From the NCBI GenBank assembly GCA_016110215.1, contig JADWQD010000005.1:1302001-1366000 (forward strand): DNA of 64,000 nt, in the 5' to 3' direction. The stretch is from Capronia americana. Its lineage: Eukaryota; Ascomycota; Eurotiomycetes; Chaetothyriales; Herpotrichiellaceae. The translations under genes and the position numbers were made by a program. The notes beneath the pieces were generated by a model, which was not told the DNA's origin, searched no databases, and saw only the letters and a list, made by a program, of their open reading frames with translations. Below, piece by piece: positions 23,430 through 31,610 of the stretch; position 1 is the first letter of the stretch; every line of letters starts with the position of its first letter.

Positions 23430-24026
23430 ACGACCAAGTTCCAGCAAGCGTCATGGTTGAAGGTGATTCACATTGCACCCAGCAATGTTTTCAGATTTTG
23501 CATTTCTGCATGGCGCTGGGGTTTGTGGCATTTTCACGGGATCCAACAGGCGAAAGCCTACTCTTATCAACCGACAGCAATGAACGAGAAATATGGATAG
23601 CATTACGATGTTGACGATGGCGACGGCGTCAAGGCACAAGTTCTTTTGACTAGCAGAATTCCCATGATTGTGTTCTTCGGATTTATTGAAGCGCATAATG
23701 CTGGAATGGGCATATCCATGGAAACTATAATCATTGTTTGAAGGCACCTCGTGTTCGGGTAGGCAAACACAAAAACCTTAGCTTCTACATCGTTTTGTGA
23801 TTCACAACATCAAGCATTCACAGAATCACTGGTTGTGGCAGACATTTAAGTAAGTCGGAGACTACACTGCTCGGTGACTACCCTGCTGCCACGTGCCTAC
23901 ATGGCCAAGCCGGCTGCTGAGTAAGCGACCACGTGGGATTTACGGCCAGGTCTAGTCAGATCACGTGAGCTACTAACTTGGTGAAACAGCCGCCCAGCTG
24001 CGAACACGTAACGCGCTTTATCCGCC

Positions 24027-24095
24027 TTCATTTAGGATCAGAAGAACCTGCAGGGGCGTTCTCATGTCCTGCAGGTTCTTCTGATCCTAAATGAA
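24027..24095. repeat. Perfect 28-bp inverted repeat with 13-nt spacer
   Basis: The left arm (24027-24054, starting TTCATTTAGGATC) is exactly reverse-complementary to the right arm (24068-24095, ending GATCCTAAATGAA); the spacer is 24055-24067. If transcribed it would form a 28-bp perfect stem. It has no open frame, no flanking target-site duplication that I can see, and no second copy of either arm elsewhere in the window. Confidence 0.95.
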
Positions 24096-24096
24096 A

Positions 24097-24107
24097 TATA
24101 TATAAAA
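24097..24107 (+). promoter_or_regulatory. TATA-like element
   Basis: TATATATAAAA directly after the inverted repeat, about 500 bp before the first in-frame Met of paralog 2 (24611) and 790 bp before the preferred start (24896). It may be a promoter for paralog 2 or for an unannotated transcript. Confidence 0.3.
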
Positions 24108-24895
24108 TCCCAACGTAGCCCTTGGCTGCCAAACAGGCGATTCATGGAGCTGCAATATCTTGTAAAGCCTACTCAATTCTGGAAAGAGTGGCCGTGAAGC
24201 TGGATATCCATCTGTGCACATTGAGCTACTGTACGACGCCCGGAGGCGATTGCTCACCGACTCAGCTTACTAGGTTACAGATGTTGGGGGCACCGAATTG
24301 ATGTACTCGTTCACTATTCACTCTCATCAATGAGCAAATGCTGAAGTAGAGAATGGCCAATGTTGAAGGTATCTGGTGGTGTCTTCCTTCCTGCCTCGAG
24401 CGGGACGATGCCAGTCATGGGCAAGCACACAGAAAGTCACACTACAACGCTCATGACGCTTTATCCCACCGTGGTATCACAATTGAGAGAACCAGCCATG
24501 TTTGACTCGCATTCTGCCTCTTCGAGTCACTTGCTTTACCGAGTCATGCTGCCATGAATCGCTAAGCATGTAACTGCGCTGGAAGAGTATGTGTCATGCA
24601 GGTCTGGTAGGTGCCTGGAATTCCGTTCTCAAACAAAGACAAGTCACTCACTGCCGCTGCTCGTTGGCAGACAGCAGGACAACGGAACGGCTTCACTATG
24701 GACTGCCGATACCATACTTCCTCTTCACCTGGAATAAAAGAAGTCAACAGAATCTTGTCGCTGCTTTTGCGTGCGCTGCCACTGCCTCGCCCGCTTGGCG
24801 ACGACAACTTAAGGCGGGCTTCCAGATTCGTGGTTCAACTTGTCATCCTTTTATGTTTCCTGCCTTGTGCGACCGCCACGCCTTTCTCCTTCAAC

Positions 24896-26392
24896 ATGGT
24901 GAGAATTTCACCTAGTGGCATTGAGTGCACGCTCATGGGCATGCCTCCTGAGATCAGTCGCAAGATCCTGCAGGAGCTTCTCACCACCGACGCGAACCAC
25001 AAAACCGAGATCACACCGCCAATCACGAACCAATGGAAAAGTGGGTATAGAATCGACGAGTACCTCAAAGCCGCCGCGAGAGAAGTGCACACTTGCATAA
25101 TCCACAGTGGTGTCCTGTCGACTTGCAAGCGACTGTATGAAGAAGGGCGAGATATACCTCTCGGGGAGAACGAGTTTGTTGCAATCTTGGGAGAACAATC
25201 TCTGATCATCAACGCCTTGAAAAAATGGAATATGCACTCGTACTGGGTGCCAAAACAATGGGCAGGGAAATGGAGCCGCGAGAGCATGTCCTTCGAACTT
25301 CCCCATTGCCATTATTCACCGAATATCACCATCGCCATCGAGAGCCGGTCTCTGCGAGAACCACCAGTGCTTATTCCTGTTCGACACCTCTCCTTAGCTG
25401 TTCTCGCCGCCCGTGAGGTGAAACAGATCACGCGGAGCAGCGACCTAGAGATTTATCTACATAGCAAGAACCGGAAGAACTGGTTCGGTGCCAGACAACC
25501 AGTCACAGTCGAGGAGTTGCAAAAGAAGATTTTCATCGGCCTCGGCAAGTACCTACCCGACATTGGATGCCGCTGTCGATTTAGCGGCGATGTACTCACG
25601 AGCGAGAGGAGCAATTCTCGCACCGAGATGCTAGGAGCAGTCTCCAAGGCGATTCAGGAGACAAAAGCCTACGGCTTCGATCAAGACGCCGAAGAGAATG
25701 CCCTCTACAAACACCTGAGAGGATTCGTCGTCGAGATGGACGAGTATCTCAATGAGGACAAGCAGGTACAGGCCTTTTCAAAGTTTCAGGAATTTGCGCG
25801 CCAAATGTCGATGAGCTCGGTCACATTCGGGCCTCACTTATTCCGCCGCGGAATGTTCCACGAAAGACTCTACGACAACAAGTTTGCACGGCTGTATGCA
25901 CACGCTTGCTATCGAATAGTTGCGTTGACAAACCCAGAGCTGCTTGGCTGGGAACCATACCTCTTCCATCTCTGGTGTATCGACCGCGCATTCGTACTTC
26001 GCTATCACATGCCGGAGTGGCGTTGCCGGTCCCTCATAATGTACCTCAAAGCGGCTCTGGCATTGGAATTTGACCATGACAAATCCTTGCAGCTCCCCTA
26101 TAGGTACGGTATGGTGATCCTACTCGCAAACCTAGCGGAGCACTGCATCCCAGCTGAGGTGGTCGATGAAGTCGAACGCCGCAACCGAGCCGTTGCCTTT
26201 CTCCGGCAACGCCTTCAGCACCTAACAAACTGGCCTCAGCACCTAGAAATATGGCCAGTGCCGCCGAAAGCGCTGCGCAAACCGGTCTGGAAGGCATCCT
26301 TGGCGGACGTGAAGGCAGCTCTATTGGAGATCGTTTTGGATCTGGAGATCGATTTGGATGTCAAATACGGACCCATCGCGGGGTTGAGGTAG
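24896..26392 (+). CDS. F-box-like protein, paralog 2 of a tandem array
   Basis: An intronless 498-aa protein when started at the ATG in good context at 24896 (CAACATGG); the frame is open to an earlier Met at 24611, which would add 95 residues with a hydrophobic patch. The F-box-like segment is LMGMPPEISRKILQELLTTD (about residues 13-32). It is followed by VLSTCKRLYEEGRDIPLGEN and a block AILGEQSLIINALKKWNMHSYW that lines up with NKVLAIQSGIKGLGAKLKNYG in paralog 1. The C-terminal half has LYAHACYRIVALTNPELLGW, close to LYAHGCYWIAHL.ETCGLGW in paralog 3, and MPEWRCR. Transcribed in the same direction as its neighbours. Function inferred only by family. Confidence 0.75.
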   Translation: MVRISPSGIECTLMGMPPEISRKILQELLTTDANHKTEITPPITNQWKSGYRIDEYLKAAAREVHTCIIHSGVLSTCKRLYEEGRDIPLGENEFVAILGEQSLIINALKKWNMHSYWVPKQWAGKWSRESMSFELPHCHYSPNITIAIESRSLREPPVLIPVRHLSLAVLAAREVKQITRSSDLEIYLHSKNRKNWFGARQPVTVEELQKKIFIGLGKYLPDIGCRCRFSGDVLTSERSNSRTEMLGAVSKAIQETKAYGFDQDAEENALYKHLRGFVVEMDEYLNEDKQVQAFSKFQEFARQMSMSSVTFGPHLFRRGMFHERLYDNKFARLYAHACYRIVALTNPELLGWEPYLFHLWCIDRAFVLRYHMPEWRCRSLIMYLKAALALEFDHDKSLQLPYRYGMVILLANLAEHCIPAEVVDEVERRNRAVAFLRQRLQHLTNWPQHLEIWPVPPKALRKPVWKASLADVKAALLEIVLDLEIDLDVKYGPIAGLR

Positions 26393-27261
26393 TAGGCTTT
26401 CTACAAGGATGAATAGGTGTTCAAGCAGCATGCAGTCGTCACAACGGGTAATGTGGCGAGATGCTCATGGCTTTGAGCAGAATGTACCCCCACCACTAAA
26501 GGTGTGTTAGATTCCGTATTAACCAGCTACATGTCACAGCAGTAGCGGATGTGGACACTGAACGTGCCGGAGATGTCTCCTAGGTCAGGCTCTCCCGCGC
26601 CAAACCATTTTGTTTGTACGGATACCAACCCACAACGGTCCGGAAGTGTTACTGGAGGCACTGTATTTCCCGAATCGCGGCTCAATAATCACTTTTAAAA
26701 CCTCGAACTACGTACCTCGCACTTACTGTACCTATCCTAGAGTGCCTAGGTAGTCAAAATCACCCGATCAAAGTTGACCTTGGCATGACGAGGCTGCCGG
26801 CTTTAGGGGGCGGGGGCTGAAGGAGGCTCTCAGGCTCATATTTAGACACTCCGTGCTGTAGGATAGATTAATCCACTGAGCGAGATGACTTGAGCGTATT
26901 AAGAAGGACAAAGAATGGTTAAATTTCCCTACATATAGCTTTGACGTACAAAGAGGAACTGACTGCCCGTCGCAGCTGCACGTGTGGCTTCACACTCGCC
27001 CGCACCCGGAGACGGGTACGTGATATTCTTTGTTCAACATACCAAATATTATGAGCTTGAATTGGCCATTGTTCGCCTCCATCCGGCTCGAGTTGGCTCA
27101 CAGGATTCGACATCACCAACCTTAACACGTAAAGTGGTATCACTGCCGCACATTCACTCCAGGGGCAGATTGCCCGATCATAAAGCCTCCTTCGGACTAG
27201 ACCCCCGATATTCTCATCTATTGCCACCATCATCACTTGGAAACCCTCCGTGACTCTCGAA
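26393..27261. other. Intergenic region
   Basis: About 870 bp between paralogs 2 and 3. A short GTAC-rich patch lies near 26705-26760. No gene seen. Confidence 0.4.
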
Positions 27262-28839
27262 ATGGCTCTGACACAGGCTGGCCATGCACGAAACACTCTC
27301 TTAGGCATTAACTGGGACGTGCGGCGTCTTATTCTTCGGTATCTCCTCCTCGTGGATGAAAACCGGGTTGAAGAGCCCCTGTTGAACCATGACACTAGAG
27401 ACGAATATTGCGACCGCATCCCAGATCCCAGAGTCATTACTCGTCGCAGGGTCATCAGGTGTCGGCTGCCGATCCTGAATCTCTTCGTGTCGTGTCGACA
27501 ACTCTACCGCGAAAGCATGGACATCTTTCTGGAGGAAAACCGATTCGTGGCTGTCAGGGGTATCACAGAGGCACTCATAATGCAGCTGAGAGATGCCAAT
27601 ATGCTCGCATTCTGGAACCCGCCATGGGTCTGGAAACCCGAACAACGGTGCTTCATATTGCCCAACGGCCGGAAGTGCCGGCCTGAGTTGACAATCTCTT
27701 TCCGAAACCATCTCGATCAACCGGTTCTTCTCTCAGTCGGCGACGTCGTGCACGCCATACATGCTATTCACTGGATAAGGCAGTTCCCGGCGGCGGAAGT
27801 AGCCCGCCCCCGGCGTGACCTCACTTTCACGTTCGCACACAAGAAGACCTCCTTTGGGCCGACCGAAGACGACGCCGTGGAATGGCTCGGTGCAAACGTG
27901 TTCTGGTGGTGTGCGCAATATACCAAGTACATCACAGTCTTTCCAGAGACGAAGTCGACGGAGCCGGTCGAAGCGGCAGCGAAGTTTGAAAGGGCTATCC
28001 AGGCGCGATGCCAAAAAGAACGGGCGAGGTTCGAGAAAGCGCGCCAGATACAAGACCCCAAAGAACGGAAAGGGGAATGCCTGTTGATACAGCTGCAGGA
28101 GCTCACTCGTCGGACAAGAGAAGTTGTTATCGACATAGAGAGAGCAGTCGTTGCTTGCCGCCCGGAGAAGGCATTACGAGACTTTCACACTGTTGCCACC
28201 TGGCTCTCGTTGTTTATACACGAACAATGGATCCGCGAGTTCCGTTGGATAGGGGAACTGAGAGACGTCGCCGGTCTGTATGCCCATGGCTGCTATTGGA
28301 TAGCGCACCTCGACGAAACGTGTGGACTCGGCTGGAGCAAGCGCGATGCTTTCCAAGAATGGGCTTTTCGGCGACTCGCTACGGCGACAGAGTGTCGCCG
28401 TACACACCCTTCCACCAAGGTTAAGATCTGGTCAACCAACAAGATAACCAAAGTGGAAATATATGCAAGATTGAGAACAATGGAGCTCATGATTCCCTCT
28501 GGAGCATGCCGTCAGTACATCCTTGATTCAATGGCGTGGATCGCAGCCGTCTTCAAAACCCCTCTCGATTCCTATGACTCGGCCGTCTTTCATCAACAAC
28601 GGCGTCTAGCTGCGAGGAATTATGAAATCCAATTCCGGGAGTTGGTTCGGTGCGATCAGAGCGAGAGTGGTTCTTGTCCGTCGAGTTTGATTTCTAGCTC
28701 TGGAGAGTTCAGTCCCCTCTGCTCACGGAAAAGATACACGCCAGCAGAACAACAGGTGTTGGCGGGCGAGCTTGCACGGTTAAAGACACAATCCTGTCTT
28801 CGTTTTGGCAATCTCTCACTGATCGACAAGTCGGACTGA
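27262..28839 (+). CDS. F-box-like protein, paralog 3 of a tandem array
   Basis: An intronless 525-aa protein. The start is the ATG at 27262 (AAATGGCT). The F-box-like segment is degenerate: LLGINWDVRRLILRYLLLVDENR (about residues 14-36) lacks the usual LPxE core, while the second part LNLFVSCRQLYRESMDIFLEEN is well kept, followed by RFVAVRGITEALIMQLRDANMLAFW. Charged helical sequence fills about residues 235-300. LYAHGCYWIAHLDETCGLGW (about residue 340) matches paralog 2. The C-terminus is Ser-rich. The degenerate core makes Skp1 binding doubtful for this member. Confidence 0.75.
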   Translation: MALTQAGHARNTLLGINWDVRRLILRYLLLVDENRVEEPLLNHDTRDEYCDRIPDPRVITRRRVIRCRLPILNLFVSCRQLYRESMDIFLEENRFVAVRGITEALIMQLRDANMLAFWNPPWVWKPEQRCFILPNGRKCRPELTISFRNHLDQPVLLSVGDVVHAIHAIHWIRQFPAAEVARPRRDLTFTFAHKKTSFGPTEDDAVEWLGANVFWWCAQYTKYITVFPETKSTEPVEAAAKFERAIQARCQKERARFEKARQIQDPKERKGECLLIQLQELTRRTREVVIDIERAVVACRPEKALRDFHTVATWLSLFIHEQWIREFRWIGELRDVAGLYAHGCYWIAHLDETCGLGWSKRDAFQEWAFRRLATATECRRTHPSTKVKIWSTNKITKVEIYARLRTMELMIPSGACRQYILDSMAWIAAVFKTPLDSYDSAVFHQQRRLAARNYEIQFRELVRCDQSESGSCPSSLISSSGEFSPLCSRKRYTPAEQQVLAGELARLKTQSCLRFGNLSLIDKSD

Positions 28840-29415
28840 GGGTTGAGTGAATGGAGGGCGGACACACGTGGTGACTACAGTGAATTCGACGTTGTGCAAA
28901 GCGACGCTAGATATGGACATGTCTCTATTGAGACGGTCGTTTGGTGCCCGCAGAGAGACCTGCTAGGAAACATGTCAGCGTATTGAGATCTGCTGGGTCT
29001 GTGGCAAGAAGTGAAGGTAGAACCCACCACGGACGAGTCGCGTATCGGATTGGAAAGTGCGGATGTGAAATTGATTCAGGGCAACAAAGTCACTGCTGCA
29101 CTCTAGATTGGAGATTTGATTCGGTCACACAATAATTGAAGCTTCACTCGTTGAGAATGGCCCCTTGAAAGAGCCTCGCGTCCAGAACTACCTGTGATTG
29201 TCTCCACAAGAGGAATTGAAGACGACAAAGAGTGGATGGAGAACCAAGAGATTGTGAACCAGCCTAGCTGGTGATTGACTGAGGCACAAGTGCGCAGCCC
29301 AGTCACTACTGCCTCCCACGGAGATGCTTCTTCTTCTTCTTCTCGCTTTCTCACTTCTTCTCATCCCAACATTACGTCCATCTTCCATCCGCGACTCCAG
29401 CTGCAAATCACTGGC
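28840..29415. other. Intergenic region
   Basis: About 575 bp between paralogs 3 and 4. The part after 29274 is an open frame continuous with paralog 4 but without ATG. A TTC/TCT-rich tract at 29328-29345 looks like a fungal 5' leader. Confidence 0.4.
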
Positions 29416-31152
29416 ATGGACATCACGAAAGGAAACGGCAAGCGTGCAGCTTCGCTTGGATTTGACCATGCTCACCAAGCTGACACAAACCACCATAAAG
29501 ACGGCACCACAGGACTCACAGCAGCACCCAGTGTGTCAAAACCACTCAAGCGCAAGACATCGGACAGCAAGATTGATGCTCGAGAACCAAGCTCCCAGAA
29601 GCGCGTCAAGGCTGACACAAACAAGTCATGCCTAGCACTGGAGGCAGTCATCCCAGAGACAACAGTGGAAGCACCACCCGCCGCCGTGAAACTCCCAGCG
29701 TCCCTCACAACGATCGAGCCAGAAGTTCGCCTGGAGATATTGCGACACCTGCTATTGCTGGAAAGAAATCAAGTGGTGACTTACAGGTCTGCCCGCCTGT
29801 TTGATCATGAATTCATTAGCCTGGCCAGAGACCCGTACGCAAGCGGCGAGACATTGAACCCGGACTGGCATACTACCGTCGCCAATGACAACTTTCTCCA
29901 GACTGGTTGCCAGCGCGAAATCCACTACCGCCCCCAGGTCCAAATCCTCCGGGTATGCAAGCAACTGAGGGACGAAGGAGATGCCATCTTCTACAGCGAG
30001 AACCACTACATCGGCATTCATGGAGCCCCGGACGATCTCATCAAGAAATTGCGCAAACTCGGCGTGGGCCCCCGACGGTGGACAGGCACTGGCGAGCGAC
30101 TCCTGCCTCAACCCGTCCTGCAGATCGACTTTCGCCCTGAGCAACTCGATTTCCGACCTGATCGATGGTTATTGTTTCCGCCGTCGGACCTTCGACGCGT
30201 GTCGCTCGCCCTATACCTCCGGGACGTTTTTGAACGCCCGAACATGGCAGATTCCCAACGCATGCATCTCCGACTATTCCCGGGTATTCGCCTGCTCAAA
30301 GCATTCGGGCAGAAGGATATTGCAGGTGTCAAGGAACTCCTTCAGAACGACCTCATCAACTGGATCGGTCGCGAAATGACTGGCTGCCTGGCAGACGGTA
30401 TGCGGACACAAACTTGGAGGGATAGCTCGGTGGATTTGGGGCCATCCTTCCGCGTACATGCATACCCTTCTTTCAGGAATATGCCGCTCCATATGCGCCA
30501 GATTAGGGATGATTTTGAGAGTGCGTACGCCTTACATACGCGCGAAAGTCTTCCAGCAGCGATGCAAGTCTACCTTGATGTGCGAGATAGGATCTGGTTC
30601 GTCGCGAAGAACTGCGCGGTACTATCCTGGCCATTCTGGTGCAAAACAGGCAACCCATCAGTACAATGTCGGATCCTATGCATGCTCTCCTGGATTCTAT
30701 TCCACATCGCGTCCAGCCCGAGCTCAATGGTTTCGCGACAGTGGCGTGTGCTGTTTGCCCACCGAGCTCTTACCCTCCCAAGCTATGTGCCTCTGACGGA
30801 ATGGAAGCTTCGCATTCATGTGCTCGTGGCAGGAATGCTGACGTCGTTTCCTGGCTTGCGAAATTTGAGGGTTCATCATCTGGTGAGGGCGGGAGCGCTG
30901 TTGGAGTTGAAGGACGAGAATCCTGTGAGTCAACAGTTGTGTGAATTGAACACCATGGTGACCACCAAAAAATCGGATGGGTTGCCACTGGAAGATATCA
31001 TGGTGTTGACTCAGCAGGGACTGAAAAACGAAATGGAGAAGAAGTATGGCGTGGAGGTGGCCATTCCGCACAGCGTGCTAGACGATGAGCTGGACGATGA
31101 TCTGATGGGTGCCTTCGTAGACACAACACTTGTATGGCCCAGTACGGGGTAG
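29416..31152 (+). CDS. F-box-like protein, paralog 4 of a tandem array
   Basis: An intronless 578-aa protein started at the ATG at 29416 (GGCATGG). The first 95 residues are basic and low complexity with two KR-rich patches (KPLKRKTS, SQKRVK) that resemble a bipartite nuclear signal. The F-box-like segment is LTTIEPEVRLEILRHLLLLERNQ (about residues 98-120), closest to paralog 1 (LRLEILRHLL). The second part is ILRVCKQLRDEGDAIFYSENHY, then IGIHGAPDDLIKKLRKLGVG. The C-terminal region has LTEWKLRIHVLVAGML, in line with EW..R in paralogs 1 and 2. It is the third paralog downstream of paralog 1, spaced about 0.6 kb from paralog 3. Confidence 0.78.
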   Translation: MDITKGNGKRAASLGFDHAHQADTNHHKDGTTGLTAAPSVSKPLKRKTSDSKIDAREPSSQKRVKADTNKSCLALEAVIPETTVEAPPAAVKLPASLTTIEPEVRLEILRHLLLLERNQVVTYRSARLFDHEFISLARDPYASGETLNPDWHTTVANDNFLQTGCQREIHYRPQVQILRVCKQLRDEGDAIFYSENHYIGIHGAPDDLIKKLRKLGVGPRRWTGTGERLLPQPVLQIDFRPEQLDFRPDRWLLFPPSDLRRVSLALYLRDVFERPNMADSQRMHLRLFPGIRLLKAFGQKDIAGVKELLQNDLINWIGREMTGCLADGMRTQTWRDSSVDLGPSFRVHAYPSFRNMPLHMRQIRDDFESAYALHTRESLPAAMQVYLDVRDRIWFVAKNCAVLSWPFWCKTGNPSVQCRILCMLSWILFHIASSPSSMVSRQWRVLFAHRALTLPSYVPLTEWKLRIHVLVAGMLTSFPGLRNLRVHHLVRAGALLELKDENPVSQQLCELNTMVTTKKSDGLPLEDIMVLTQQGLKNEMEKKYGVEVAIPHSVLDDELDDDLMGAFVDTTLVWPSTG

Positions 31153-31610
31153 GTGTACTATTGGAGAGCATTGCATGGAAGAGTGTCTGACGAGGCGCAA
31201 GGCCAGACGCACGATGACGGTATTGACCTTTGTCGACTTGTTTAGGCAAATGAGCCTAGAATTCAGGAAAGAAGCAGCAGCGGTTTTAGACAGTGATGTT
31301 GGAATTGACATCGTTGGAGTGTGCCTAGCGATCCTCCTCGTTCCTACGTACAGTATGTAGTGGCAGGTCCACACAGAACACCGATGATGGCCTCAATGGC
31401 TTCCAAAACAGGCTGTGATTGGTGGTAGGAAAAAAATCTATTCCGAACTCGGTAATCGTGACAGTGGAGCCACTTGGGGCCAAGTGTTTCGATCTTCTCA
31501 GCCTCATCAGCAGTCCCTCGTCGCTGACTTTGAATCTTTTACTATTCTCTATCCCGAATTGCCTGCTACCCTTATCTCTATCACTAAAGTCTTCCGTTCC
31601 GCAGTTTACG
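31153..31610. other. Intergenic region / 5' leader
   Basis: About 460 bp before the Clr5-like gene. The frame is open back to an ATG at 31419, but the better start is 31611. CT-rich sequence at 31500-31600 fits a leader. Confidence 0.4.

Larger units (their letters stand above)
23430..24895. other. Intergenic region containing a long inverted repeat
   Basis: About 1.47 kb between paralogs 1 and 2. It holds a perfect inverted repeat at 24027-24095 followed at once by a TATATATAAAA box (24097-24107). The frame of paralog 2 is open upstream to 24611, so part of this could be coding if an earlier start is used. Confidence 0.5.

Noticed and set aside
24611..24895. 95-codon N-terminal extension of F-box-like paralog 2
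   Set aside because: The other three paralogs do not have a comparable hydrophobic extension, and the ATG at 24896 has a better context; kept as an alternative only.
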